Under the pieces are notes generated by a model. That model searched no databases, was not told the DNA's origin, and worked only from the letters and a program-made list of their open reading frames with translations. 64,000 nt of DNA, taken from Aquanectria penicillioides (taxonomy: Eukaryota > Ascomycota > Sordariomycetes > Hypocreales > Nectriaceae). Below, in pieces: positions 33,851 to 45,681 of this stretch (positions are counted from its first letter, which is position 1; each line of letters begins with the position of its first letter). The translations under genes and the position numbers were made by a program. Location of the stretch: NCBI GenBank assembly GCA_003415625.1, contig PYIU01000003.1:5270001-5334000 (forward strand). The letters run 5' to 3'.

Positions 33851-35774
33851 CTACCGGCCGACCCGGATAACTCCAGCCGCAATCAGCTTCTGGATCTTGG
33901 ATCGGACCTGGGGGTTTCTCATGTGCTCCTGGAGTGCAGCAGGCTCGGACTGAGCCTGCTGCAAAATCGACTGCATGACGGGATCCTGCATGATACCCAT
34001 GATCTAAGTGAACACAGACGTTAGCAACCGCATTGCGTGGTGAGTACAAGGGAGGGGAGCATTCGAAACTTACATCAGGATCGTTCATCAGGCGCTCACG
34101 AGTCTGCTCCTCAGTCTCGTTGTCGCGAGCAGAGTACATGGCAGAGAAAGCCTTCTGCTGCTGCTGCTCAATCTCGCGGGCGTTGGCTCCGCTGTGGTGC
34201 TCCTGGTCAACCTGCTGGGCATCGGCGCAGGCATCAACCGACTCAGAGTACTTGCGCATGCCAAAGTACGCCTGAGCCTTGCGGATGTAGGCTCGGATGA
34301 ATGTAGGGTCCTTCTTAATGGCCAAGTTGCAGTCATCGAGGGCGCTGGGGAACTCAAATAGCTTGATGAAAGCGGCAGCCCTGTTGCTGTAACCACGAGG
34401 ATCCTCAGGAGCACGCTGAATCATCTCACTGTAAGCCGCAACGGCACCGGGGAAGTCGTTCTCTTTGAACTTCTTGTTGCCCTCCTCACGGGCCTCTTCA
34501 GCCTTGGCAGGGTCAATGTAAGACTGGCGAGCAGCCTCAGTCTTGGCTCGCTCAGCAGCTCGGAGTTTGTTGAGAACGTCAGGGGTTCGGTGCTCAGTCA
34601 GAGACTTGTTGTAGTTCTCCACGGCGAGAGCGAGCTCGCCCTTTCGCTCGTAGGCAGTGCCGATACGGGCGTAGCTCTTTGCCATGAGCTTGAAGTCAGC
34701 ATAGATATCGCGACCTTCCTCAACGGCCTTGGTGCAGGACTCGATACACTTGTCGTAGTCCCCCTTCTCAAAGTAGGCAGCACCCAGGTTGTTCAGGTAG
34801 GTAATGTCCTTGAAGAGTTCCCACGCCTTTGTGTAGTGTGCGATAGCCTCGTCGAAGTTGCGCTTCTTGTAGTTCTCAGTTCCCAAAGCCTTCTCCTTGT
34901 CAGCCTCTGCCTTGGCCTTCTTCTTCTCAAGAGCCTCGTCGTCCAACTCTTCAGGCTCAGGCACTGGCTCGGGGGCCTTCTTGGCCGGCTCGGGCTTCTT
35001 AGGCTCGGGAGCAGCGTCAGGCATAGGGGTGTCCTGGTTGGGGGGGCTGTCACGGAGCTCCATGTCCACACCCATCAAGACGCCCAATACTGTAATCATT
35101 CGGGGGTCGGAGAACAGCTCGGGGCCGTTCTGGGGTTCTCTTTGATGGATTGCAGCTTAGCCATGAATTCGGGGTCGGCGAGGAAGGCGCTGGTCTTGGG
35201 GTTTGACGCCAGCTTCTGGATCATGTTGGGGTCTTTGAACATTGAACCAAGGCTGCCCATGGGGTCAGCACCGCCAGCACCGCCTACATTCCGGTTAGCA
35301 ATAGAAACTCGCAGATGTTTGTCTCAAATTCACTACTCACCAACTTCGGCATCCATGGCCTTCTTAACTGAAGCAAGGCCGTTCTTGAGCTGGGCGTTGT
35401 TGGCATCATGCTTCAATCCTTCCTCGTAAGCGTCATTGGCTCCGAGAAGGTCGCCCATTCCGTGCAGGGCGGCACCTTTGCGTCCCCATCCCTTTGCCCA
35501 GTCAGGCTTGATGGTGGTAGTCTGTTCGGCATCCTTCAGAGCGTTTTCCCAGTCCTTCTTGGAGGCATAAGCAGCGGATCGGTTGCTGAAGAGGATGTGG
35601 TTCTCGGGCTGAATGGCGATAGCCTGGGTAAACTTATCACTGCACACAAGTTAGCTCTTCTGACTCTTTGCGGTTCATACTGTTCGTGTCCTGCTCAACA
35701 TACACAGCCTCGTCGAAGTTCTTCTCGGCAATGGCCTTGTTGCCAAGGGCCTTGAGCTCGTCCGCGGAAGCCAT
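33851..35774 (-). CDS. sti1: Hsp70/Hsp90 organising co-chaperone Sti1, with an apparent 1-nt frameshift
   Basis: Four exons, 35704-35774, 35341-35639, 34074-35283 and 33851-34003. The protein has TPR1 (MASADELKALGNKAIAEKNFDEA onward), a DP1 domain (FKDPNMIQKLASNPKTSAFL), TPR2A and TPR2B, and the closing DP2 domain (NDPDIMGIMQDPVMQS to VIRVGR). It bridges Hsp70 and Hsp90 in the cytosol. Within exon 3, KENP is in one frame and the expected continuation NGPELFSDPRMITVLG is in another. The shift maps to the G run 35132-35135 (C run on the coding strand). One added base gives 577 aa, normal for Sti1. Since both sides are perfectly conserved and the gene is expected to be essential or near so, I treat this as a probable consensus error. 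A GAAnnTTC pair at 36037-36044, 260 bp upstream, resembles half of a heat-shock element. Confidence 0.93.
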
Positions 35775-36722
35775 GGCGCACGTCTCTGGTCAAGTTCGCA
35801 AGCGGGAAGATAGCAGCGGAAATAGTATCGTCAAACAAACAGGAGCGTGTGGATTTTCCAGAGTCCAGAGTCTCTGTAAAGTATGAGGAGATCGGTCGGT
35901 TGGTCGCCCTAGGCAATCCGTGGTGGGGAAGATGAGGGCCCAGAGCTGCTTTCTAGCTCATTCGATGGTTGACCCCGCAGCAAGCTGTCGATTGGCCCTG
36001 CCTGGTCTGTGCACCACTCCAGCTTTGCGAGGCTGCGAAGCTTCCAGGCTGATCGACGCAATTCCTTGACTCGGACTGTCCAGGGTAGTAGACACGGCTG
36101 GTGATGGCACACATTCGCTGCACATAAACTTTGTGTGAGTTGACATTATGTCACGCGTAGACCACTATGCCATACTAGCAAAAGTGTTGAAAGTATAGAA
36201 CCCAAAGTACCACTTGTTTCGGCAAGGGGGTACCTCCAGTTTTTGCTGAGGTGCTATGGTTCAATAAAAAGTGTAAGGTACCCTACAACAGGTACTGTAT
36301 ACAAGTGGCCTATATCTCTCGCGACACACATTCTCATAAGACAAGGTTTACTTTTTTTTCCTTCTCTTTTTCTTGTTTTTCTGGTTCTTTTCCTCTTGAT
36401 ACATTATCAAAACTCCAATAGAATTGAAGAACTATGTAGTTCTGTCAACGGCTTATCATTACAGAACGTATGCAGGGATCTAGATAAGAATCTACCAAAT
36501 ATGATTCTCCAAGGCTCAGGAACAGTGCCTAGAATACTCATTTCCGCCCATCCTCTATCAAAGAGGCAGACGAGTTAATGTTTTAACTAAAGGCTGGACA
36601 TTTTCACAAATGAAACATGATAGCAAGCCGAAATTGGAATGAGACAAAATGTTAGACACGTTTGGGGGGATATCATCAAGTCATACACGCTCTCTCTATC
36701 TAAATGCTTTCAAATGAGAACT
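35775..36722. other. Intergenic between Sti1 promoter and beta-glucosidase 3' end
   Basis: The Sti1 side holds the GAA/TTC heat-shock-like element. The rest is AT-richer flank and 3' UTR of the GH3 gene. No gene seen. Confidence 0.45.
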
Positions 36723-39362
36723 CTATGGGGCAAAGGTCTGTTCCTTAACAGCAACAGTCGACTCAGCAACAATATCAGTGGCGGACTTGCCGATCATAAA
36801 CTTGTATTCGCCTCCCTTGACGACCCACTTTTGAGCGGACTCATCCCAGAAGGCAAAGTCGCGAGCGCGAACTGGCAGCTCTACAGTGGCAGCCTCACCT
36901 GAGTTAACAGCGACCTTGGAAAAGGCAGCAAGCTGCTTAATAGGGTTCTCCTCGGCGGTTTGGGCACTGCCAACGTACAGCTGGACAGCAACGGCGCCCT
37001 TCACGCTGCCAGTGTTGGCAACCTTGATGCTCACGATGAAGTCGTCGCCAGACTCATTGACAGCAAGTTCGGAATAGTCGAAAGTGGTATACGACAGACC
37101 AAATCCGAAGGGGAAGTTAACCTTATCGGCAGGAAGGCGATCAAAGTGTCGGTAGCCAATAAAGACACCCTCAGCATAAGTGACCTTCAGCTTGCCATCA
37201 ACGTACTCGCCAGGGAAGTTGCCATAGGCAGGACAATCCTCAAGCTTCTTAGGGAATGTACAAGGAAGGTGACCCTCTGGAGTCTGAGCGCCGGTGAGGA
37301 CATCAGCAATGGCGTTACCACACTCCTGACCAGGGAACCAAGCCTGGATGAAACTCTGGATCTCACTCAGCCAAGGCATGGCAACAGCCACACCAGTCGA
37401 GTTTACAACAACCGTGTTCGGGTTGACAGCAGCAACAGCAGAGATAAGACGGTCCTGGCTACCGTCCTTGGGCAAGTTGAAGCTCTGCTGGTCCTGGCCC
37501 TCTGTCTCCCAGAAAGTCTCATGGCCAGTGAAGATAACAGCAATATCGGCGGCCTTAGCCACTTCAATGGCTTCAGCAAGCAGATCCTTGTCATGCTCAG
37601 CCTCGGACATGTACCCAGTTCGGAGACCAACTCGTCCCTCAAGGATACCCAGATCATCCCCTTCCTTAGGAGCAGGAGGACTGGTGAAGATAAAAATCTT
37701 ATACTGCTTTCCAGCTTCTAACGCAACCTTGATTTCAGGGGCAGGAGCACCACCGAAGAGGAAACCCATGGCATCACCGCAGTTCTCAGTCTGCTCGTAG
37801 ACGACCTTGTCATCGATAACTAGCTTGCTGGGTCCGAGACCAGAGCAGGTAAAGTAATAAGAGGCGGTCTCCTGGGCAGTGAAAGTGCCCTCGAGGGTTA
37901 CATTCTTGTGGCTGAAGTCGAAGCTGGCAAGAACGTTGACATCGGAGTCAGGGTGGCCGTCTTGGACCTTGATTGGCTCAGGACTGCCTGGTTCGTAGAG
38001 TTTGTAGGTGAATCCAGGCTTGCCATCGAGCCCAACAACGCCGTCAGTAATGGGAGGAAGACTGCGGAAGGTATGGGCACCTATTTATTTACATTAGTTG
38101 AATTCTCTACAGCTAATTACCAAGTCTGGAGAAAATGCTTACCTTTGGCATAAGAAAACTCAACACTGTCACCTAGGGCAGCGTTCATGGCGTCCCAGGG
38201 GGTGACTCTATAGTGACTGTTGACAGACGCACTGCCGCCACCATGGGCAAGTCCAATTTTGGAGTGTCCAAGAAGGGCAATCTTCTTGCCCTTAACCTTA
38301 TCCTTAGACAAAGGAAGAACTTGGTTCTCGTTCTTCAGGAGGACAATGCCCTTGGAGCCAGCCTCTCGAATGAGCGCCTGGTGCTCAGGCTTGTTGATAG
38401 CCTGCTCAGCAGGAATAGTAGCATCCTCGAAGCACTTTAGGCGCTCGAGGAACTCGAGAACCTTGGTTGCTCGCTCATCAATGGTCTTCTCAGAGACCCT
38501 GCCCCCTTTGATGGCAGCAATGACACCCTCGGTCTTTCTCCAACGGGTAGGGCCAGGCATTTCAAGATCGAGGCCAGCCTCCAGGGACTCGGCCGTAGAG
38601 TTAACACCACCCCAGTCGCTCATTGCAAGACCGTTCCATCCCCACTCTTCGCGGAGAACCTGCTTCAGAGAGAAGGGATGGGAATCAGCGTGAATGCCAT
38701 TGACCATATTATAGGCGGTCATAAGAGCCCAAGGCTTAGCCTCCTTAACGGCGATCTCGAAAGGTCGGAGATAAAGTTCTCGGAGAGCGCGCTCGCTAAC
38801 AGTCTCATCGACAGTCAGACGATCAGTCTCCTGCTCGTTCACAGCGAAATGCTTGATGGTAGCGGCGACACCCTTGTCCTGCAATCCCTCAACAACTCGA
38901 GCAGCCATCTTGCCGGTTAGGAAGGGATCCTCAGAGAACGACTCAAAGTTACGACCACCGAGGGGATGGCGGTGCAAGCACATAGTGGGGGCAAGAAGAC
39001 AGCGAGCACCCTTGGATTGGGTCTCCTCAGCCAGGGCAGAACCAATCTTCTTAGCTAGGCCCACGTCGAACGTAGAGGCCATGAGACAAGCGGCGGGAAA
39101 GCAAGCAGCGGTAGTACCGCCGGAGAAAGCGGCTCCTCGAGCGCCATTGGGTCCATCAGAAACCTTGACGGAAGGAACGCCCTTAGAGGGAATGGGGATA
39201 GTCTCCCAAAGGTCCTTGCCAGCAAGGAGGGTGATCTTGACCAGGAGTTAGTACAAGATGATCCTGATAACAAACTACGAAGAAAGAATTGTAGGATGTG
39301 AGACTTGCCTTCTCCTCAAGGGTGAGGCTAGCGACAATGGCTTTAATATCAACAGACGACAT
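36723..39362 (-). CDS. GH3 beta-glucosidase with PA14 domain
   Basis: Three exons, 39309-39362, 38143-39235 and 36723-38080, give 834 aa. Intron 1 (39236-39308) has a GC donor (AAG then GCAAGT) and a perfect TACTAAC branch site, so it is a GC-AG intron. The catalytic N-domain has SVKVSDGPNG, GGRNFESFSEDP, KHFAVNEQE and the nucleophile Asp225 in AMSDWGG. The GH3 C-domain starts GSKGIVLLKNE and is interrupted by a PA14-type insertion (FRSLPPITDG to ENCGDAM). A fibronectin-III-like domain with the GFGLSYTTFDYSEL motif closes the protein. There is no signal peptide, so it probably hydrolyses imported cellobiose or aryl glucosides inside the cell. Confidence 0.95.
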
Positions 39363-40625
39363 TTTGATGGCTACACAGGAATAGTGAGAAAGCCAGATAA
39401 GTGAGGTGGAGAGAATCCATCCTGACGAAACGGAGAGGGAGAGACACTTTTAAACCCCGGATTCAACATTGTCCAACGGCCTCCTAGGCGACGGCTCGTC
39501 CGACAGGCACATATCACCCGTGATTCAACCGGCCTTGACAGCATCAGATGCAATCATGCCCACTTTTTGCGGAGGACCAGGTGGCAGTGAGGAGGTACCT
39601 CTGGGGAAGCCATCGACTTAGACCGGGGCTGCTGGGGGATGTAGTGCTGTAGATGGGTTGCCAACCCGGCGTTGTGCCGGCCTTGACCCGAGGATAATGC
39701 GACCTTCCCGGCGCTATTGGCGCTACAGCTGACAATCTTCCGATGTTGATGCGATATTCTGACAGCCGTTCTCCATATTGAAAACAACGGTGTCGCTGTG
39801 GTGGGGATCCATCTCCAAGCTCCAACCAACAGCTCGGGGCGGAAGAAATGATTCCGGGGGGGGGGGGGGGTTGACAGATGCAGGTCCCGATTAGCGAATT
39901 GTTCCTGAAGTCTGGGTAGAAAGCAAGGACTTCTGGATGTATTCGGTGGTCATGATGTTGAATTAAACCCCTGGCGAGTCTAATATCCTTGAAGGAGTGA
40001 GAGGACAGTTAAATTTATGAGTCATGTTGAGGCAAACCCCTAACACGGAGACTTTGAGACACCCTTGCCCTGTCCAAGAGGAAGGGCGGCATCAACGCCC
40101 CTCCTGGGGCGATCACCAGACAGCCACTGGGGCACTGATTAGTGAGTAATGACTGGTGTAGCGCCATGCAGGCACTGCACCCTGATGCTGCTCCTTGGCT
40201 GGTGTTGAGACGGGAAGTGCATTTTATCGTAGTGAGCCAAAGCCGTTGAATTTCAACTGTGGCTTGTTCGTAAGTCACCTCGTACTGCACCCCACGCCTC
40301 CTCTTGAAATAAGCTTTTGGACAAACAGAAGCCACTTAGCGGGTATACGGACAGGGCAAGCACTGGTCCCGACATCTTCCGAAGATTATGCGCAGGTCCT
40401 GCATCGCTCCTGTAGTTTCAAACGGGCTCAAACAGGAGCGAGCGCCTAGCTGTGACGCAACAACCACTCAAACATAGCCGACGCTTTCGTTTTTTTTTGG
40501 TGTCCACCATTCCGGAGCACCACCACACGCTCCGTGAACCCCTGCATTTCGTCTGCAATCGTGTCCTCATTCCGTCATGACAACTCTCCCAACACCGCCC
40601 ATATAGCGACTCATCCAGATACATC
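39363..40625. other. Divergent intergenic between GH3 and ZIP genes
   Basis: Contains a G15 run at 39856-39870. Both promoters must lie here. I find no clear TATA box or zinc-response palindrome and no gene. Confidence 0.45.
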
Positions 40626-42105
40626 ATGAGCGCCCGCGATGAGGTGCCACGAGGTATGTTTCCCAATGTATGCGCGCCGGCGGCTGTGGCGACGGCTAAC
40701 CCGGGGTGGGCTGTCACAGGAGAGTCGTGGTCGTCCATTCCCACACATCTAATCCTCGCCGAGCTCAAGCGACGACAAGAAGATGGCGAGAAGCCCGAGT
40801 GCGGAACCAGAACCAAGGGGAATTACGACACGGCCGCCCATGTGTTTGCTTTGATTTTGATCCTGGCCGTAAGCACGCTGGGTATGCTCCTTTCTTTCCG
40901 CGACAACCCGGCCCCTTGGCCGATGATGGGATGATGCTAATAATGAGAATGTTCAAGCGTGTGGATTTCCTTTGCTATCGCGTCGCACGAGTAGAGGTCG
41001 TCGACAGAAGTCTATCATCTTTTACTGCCAGCACATTGGCACTGGCGTGCTCCTCGCTACGGCTTTCGTCCATCTCCTCCCAACCGCCTTCGAATCTTTG
41101 ACCGATCCATGCCTACCTTACTTCTTCAGCAAGGGCTACACCCCCCTTCCCGGGTTCGTGGCCATGACTTCTGCTATTATCGTGGTTGCCGTTGAATCGT
41201 ACCTCACGGCTAGGGGGGCTGGGCATTCCCATTCGCATAACCACGACTTTTGGGACGAACACGACGAATCCGATAGCGATGTGACTTTGCAAGAGACCAC
41301 CGGCCTTGCCGGAAGGAGAACGGGATCAAGGCCGCCAGATATCCATTTGGATGACCTCGAAGCGACGGAAGGCTTGGTTGCTGGCGTATCACCACTTCCT
41401 GAAGCTTCTCCCGGTGCGGCCGAGACAACTAAATTGCGGGATGATTTCAATGATGAAGACTCAGATCTGGACTTGGACATGGCCGAGCTCGACCCGGATT
41501 CATCCCACAGCCTCCACCGTCGCAATGGACCGTATGCGTCTCTCAAGCCCGACGACATTCCTCAGACTCCCATGACACCTTTGTCACCTGGTGCCCCTAA
41601 AACCTCTGAGGAGAACCAGCGGCTACTGCTGCAGTGCGTCATGCTGGAGGCTGGGATTCTTTTCCACAGTGTTTTCATTGGAATGGCCATTTCCGTCGCC
41701 ACTGGGCCCGCTTTCGTTGTCTTTTTGGTCGCCATTAGTTTCCATCAGGCCTTCGAAGGCCTCGCTCTCGGTAGTCGAATCGCTGCCATCCAGTTCCCTC
41801 GCAAATCGATCCGGCCCTGGCTTATGGTTTTGGCATATGGACTGACGACACCGACTGGACAGGCCCTTGGTTTAATCATGCACAGCATGTATGACCCGCA
41901 GAGCATGGGCGGTCTCCTGGTTGTTGGCTTCATGAATGCTGTTTCTTCAGGGCTCCTCCTTTATGCTGGCCTTGTCCAGCTCCTAGCAGAAGACTTTTTG
42001 ACGGAAAAGAGCTACAAGGTGCTCAAGGGGAAAAAGAGGCTACAAGCGTTTTGCAGCGTGGTCGCTGGAGCAATCCTGATGGCCGTGGTTGGTGCTTTTG
42101 CTTGA
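40626..42105 (+). CDS. ZIP-family zinc transporter (Zrt1/Zrt2-like)
   Basis: Two exons, 40626-40881 and 40958-42105, joined by a 76 bp phase-1 intron, give 467 aa. The protein starts outside with WAVTGESW and enters TM1 (AAHVFALILILAVSTLAC). TM2 contains HIGTGVLLATAFVHLLP. A long cytosolic loop carries the His-rich metal-binding run HSHSHNHDF followed by an acidic segment. TM4 (SVFIGMAISV, preceded by His) and TM5 (SFHQAFEGLALG) provide the conserved His and Glu of the transport path. It is a plasma-membrane importer of Zn2+, or possibly Fe2+. The intron falls inside TM1, so the upstream ORF alone looks truncated. Confidence 0.95.
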
Positions 42106-42822
42106 GAGCCTGGCGATTCCACAGATACCTGTAACACATACAAGGCTGGCGTTTGGATTGGGTTTCTAAAATGTTGATAAATTCTCATGGTGGTTAGCGG
42201 GCAACCCATTGGAAGTAGATTGTGCTCAATGCAATGTGCCGAAATGCATAGCATGATGGATGACATCATCTGATCAACTTGATGAGTGAATTCTTGAAGA
42301 TTTTGAAATTGCGATCGCCAAACTGGGCCATCTCCGTCGGTATAATGCAGAGCCATGTCGACAAGAATAGTGACATCCGCAACTGAAAGTGTAGCAATGC
42401 CGTCATACGGCACGGCTCCTAGGCCCCCCACTGGTTCTACTCCGAAGGCTCTCGGAAGGCGGACCAATTTAGCGCCCGCGTTCTCGGGCTTCTCGGGGCC
42501 CTTTTCCATGCAACGTCCGTGGATGTGCGGTCTCCGCATGCTCCATCGTGCCAATCACCAAGTTGCTTTTAATCAGCCAGCGACACCTTGTCCCACACCA
42601 GCTCCCAAGCTCGGAAAAGTCAAGCTTGAAGCTGGACCCCGGACGAGTCGAGTTGCATGACCGAGCTCTGTCGCGAATCGAACCACCTGTTTCTCTTGAG
42701 TGTCGCGATGCCCCTCTTTGCCTGATATATCTTTTGTCCGCCTCGCTCGACCTCTGCTTACCTCTCTCTTTTTCCCCTTCCTTTTTTTTTCTTTCTCTTT
42801 TTTTTTTTTTTTTGCTGCTGCC
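42106..42822. other. Intergenic with pyrimidine tract before hemerythrin gene
   Basis: The last 60 bases before the next start (about 42761-42813) are almost pure C/T with a 15-T run. This is typical of the core promoter and transcription start of strongly expressed fungal genes. Confidence 0.5.
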
Positions 42823-43851
42823 ATGTCCCGCATTCGCATTGTCATCTTCTTTGCCTTGCAAGCCATTATCGCCGCTTTGTTCTTGAACCGTTCGCCTTAC
42901 CTCATGACGTCGACCGCCCCAACCAAGCAATGGGCCGATGGGCCCATGAAGCTTGTTGTTACGCCCCAATATGAGACTAAGAAGGTGAGCTTCATGACGC
43001 CATTTTGCAGCGGAAATTTACGCAATTTCAGACCTCAGAATGATAGTTACTGACCCGACGCCTCGTTCATCATTTAGACTGATCTCTTCACCACGGGCGC
43101 GACTCACATGTGTCTTTTGCACAACGCCATCATTCGTGGCTTCAACACCATCTATCTCCAAGCCCCGCACATCAAGGATGCCGACAAGGCTGCATTCATC
43201 GGATACTCTCAGACATGGTTCCGCTTCGTAAAATCGCACCACGATGACGAGGAGGAGAACCTGTTCCCCAAGGTCCAGGACCTCCTTGGCGACGAGGCTG
43301 TCTGGACGCAGACTCATGAGGAGCATGGTAAGCAGCTGTCACGTCATGGTTTCATGCATGCAACCCCGAACAATACCTGATACTTCCCAGAATCATTCCT
43401 CGCCGGTCTTGCCGAATTCAACACCTACCTCGACACTCTCGACTCGCCTACCTCTCTTGACTCGGCCAAGCTCATCAGCCTCATGGACTCGTTCAAGGAC
43501 AACTTTGAGAACCACTTCCACAGCGAGATCCACACCATTGCTGCCATGGCCGAGCACTCCAAGGCGCCCACCGTCGATACCCCCGAGGCCGCTCTCGCTG
43601 GCGAGACTTTCAAGACCTGGGGCAAGAAGACCGTCACAAAGGCTGGTATGCTCGATGTTGTGCCCTTCTTCTTACTCAACCTGGACCGCACCGCCGAGGA
43701 TGGCATGTGGGCCAACTGGCCACCCATGCCTGCGCCCGTGAAATGGGGCCTGACCAACATTGCTGGATCGTGGTACGGTTCGTGGTGGAAGTTTGCCAGC
43801 TGCGATGCTCAGGGCCAACCTCAAGAGTTGTATGCGCTGCGTGATGCTTAA
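42823..43851 (+). CDS. Membrane-anchored hemerythrin HHE-domain protein
   Basis: Three exons, 42823-42984, 43078-43327 and 43391-43851, give 290 aa. Residues about 4-22 (RIVIFFALQAIIAALFL) form a signal anchor. The hemerythrin-like domain follows: FTTGATHMCLLHNAIIRGFNTIY supplies the first His residues, FVKSHHDDEEENLFPKV the HH...E pair, THEEHESFLAGL the next and NHFHSEIHTI the last. Such four-helix domains bind a di-iron centre and O2, or sense iron and redox state. The C-terminal part is conserved in fungal relatives (MLDVVPFFLLNLDRTAEDGMW). The function in fungi is not established. It lies between metal-uptake genes: zinc upstream, copper 7 kb downstream. Confidence 0.88.
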
Positions 43852-44457
43852 GGCCGATGTCCACCCGCCATCTCGTCTTGACAATGTTTCGGTGAATTTC
43901 TTTTGCGAAATCGGCATGTCTTTATTTTAGGCGTTTGATGCGAGTTAAGTCTTCAGAAGATGATACTGTATATACCAGGATACGTCCCAGCACATGGATT
44001 TGGGACTCGACGATAGAATTACCCCTATGTTCAAGTTGCCAATCAAGGCTCCACTCTTTAAATGATATTGCTATAATTAATTGGTTTGATTCACTTGTTC
44101 CGAGTTTGCAGTCTTAAAGGAACGCTTTCAGCTATCCAAAGAACAAGCTCGATGTGGCGCGCCGTCGGAAGACTATCGCTACGTAGCCTGGCTGGGGTTC
44201 AAAGAACGGCATTGTTTGAATGCAGAATACGCTTCAGCGACAGGTGAATGAACTGAAGGGCGTCCTGAGAACAGAGACTGATGAACATTCACGGTAACAA
44301 CCTATTCATACACGCAGATAAATGCATGATCAAATGTCTCTTCTCAAGTCAAGATGCCTGTTTTTTTTTTTTTCATCCGATCCAGGTCTCCAACCCATCA
44401 TCAAAGCCTACACGAATTAACCTAGGCATTGATCAACTCAACAAATACGGTCTCACC
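43852..44457. other. Intergenic upstream of the MGC cluster
   Basis: No gene recognised. A 13-T tract lies at about 44362-44374. A frame that enters the first MGC gene from upstream has no independent support. Confidence 0.45.
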
Positions 44458-45120
44458 ATGGGCTGCTTCGCTTCCAAACCTGGACCACGCGCTAAGTGGG
44501 CTTGCTTTATTGACACTGATGATGAATTACCACCCTTTCGTAGCTACCGCCGTAGTCGCACGACAACTACTCATCCAGTGCAGCGCCGGGAAAGAAGCGA
44601 GCCAGTGAAGAGGACACCAGCACGCCCACCATTAGAGAATTCACTGCCGCCTCGTCAAAGGGGTAGTATTCCCGTGAATATAAATCCAACCCCTGAGTCA
44701 CAGCCACTAGATAATTCACTCCAAAAGCCTAGGAGCTATCCCCCAAGTGCGACAAGTCGCACTAGGAAAGTAATGCGATATTTCATGCTATTAGAGTAAG
44801 TCAACACTATTTATGAACGCGATATCAGCTCGGAGAAGAATCGCTGACAATCTCTCAGCCCAATCGACGAGGACTTCCCAACAACGGTCTACGCTAATCG
44901 AAATTTTACTCTCATCAAAGGAAGACGGAGAAGGGATCGGAGACGAGCCCGGTCCGGCCAACAGGTTAAAGATGATCGTCCCCGAAAGCTTATTGCCTCC
45001 ACAAGAACTGCTGCTTGTGAAGCCTACCGCCCGACTCAGGCAACAAAGCCTAGGTCCGGCCACATTGTTCATGCCGTGGATCCTTGGGGTGTTCAACGAC
45101 AAGGGATCTCGTTGCGTTGA
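44458..45120 (+). CDS. MGC protein 1: lipid-anchor motif protein, 199 aa
   Basis: Two exons, 44458-44795 and 44859-45120, joined by a 63 bp phase-2 intron (GTAAGT donor, CTGAC branch, TCTCAG acceptor). I recognise no domain. The protein starts MGCFASKP. Gly2 with Ser6 fits the N-myristoyltransferase consensus and Cys3 is a likely palmitoylation site, so plasma-membrane or endomembrane anchoring is expected. The remainder is Pro/Arg/Ser-rich with a central hydrophobic segment (RYFMLL) and a very basic patch (IKGRRRRDRRRARSG) coded by exon 2. It is the first of four genes in 4.7 kb sharing the MGCxxS start. The start is chosen because an in-frame extension upstream (to 44281) is low-complexity and would bury the motif. 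Alternatives at the 3' end include an earlier acceptor with a shorter tail. Confidence 0.65.
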
Positions 45121-45522
45121 GATTCGCATCAAACAACTCTGATTAAGTGGCCGGTCTCCCTGGTTATCTTCTGGCAAGATAATTTCTGTGAGATCTCGCT
45201 ATTTACAGATCAAGAGATGGTTCGAACCATGGCTGGACGTCTTTTTGTTGCGAGAGGGACATTGCAGTAAAGGCGTTGGAAAATTACATGGAGGGCATAA
45301 AATCTTTTGTAAAACTGTGATATGTAAATAAATCCGTGACAACAGTCGTTGGGTGTCTGTGAATAAGTCGCATGTATGCGTTTGCTGTCGTACCCAAGCT
45401 GTGAAGAGCTGTTAACCCCCTGGACGCCTGATGGACACAAATACTTAAAGTCCCATCGTATGCTATCGTTTGGTTCTCTGCAAGACCGCTGTTGCACCAA
45501 TACCACTATCACCTTGAAAGAA
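45121..45522. other. Intergenic between MGC genes 1 and 2
   Basis: About 400 bp with no gene. ACTTAAAG at about 45444-45451, roughly 70 bp upstream of the next ATG, is a weak TATA-like candidate. Confidence 0.4.
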
Positions 45523-45681
45523 ATGGGATGCTTGTGTAGCAAGCCTATCTGCTGGATTGAAGCTACCGAGGATGGACACTTGCAATGGGTACGGAAACCG
45601 CACAAAAAGAGTGAACGACGCTCTAAAAAGGCGAAATCAAAAGCTAGGAGGAGAAACAGACAGAGGAGAAGGAGAATTTAA
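45523..45681 (+). CDS. MGC protein 2: 52 aa, strongly basic
   Basis: A single short exon encodes MGCLCSKPICWIEATEDG and then a tail from residue 19 on that is mostly Lys and Arg (SERRSKKAKSKARRRNRQ and onward). Gly2 and Ser6 give a myristoylation signal; Cys3 and Cys5 are potential palmitoylation sites. A myristoyl-palmitoyl head plus a polybasic tail is a classic combination for binding acidic inner plasma-membrane lipids. The gene is too short for routine prediction. It is supported mainly by its first eight residues, which match those of the three neighbours (consensus MGC-x-x-S-K-P). Unlike the other three it shows no intron; a distal intron cannot be excluded. Confidence 0.55.
   Translation: MGCLCSKPICWIEATEDGHLQWVRKPHKKSERRSKKAKSKARRRNRQRRRRI

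Noticed and set aside
34590..35429. 279-codon + strand frame
   Set aside because: Antisense shadow of Sti1 with Leu/Val-rich composition and no own features.
36960..37721. 253-codon + strand frame
   Set aside because: Antisense to the GH3 beta-glucosidase.
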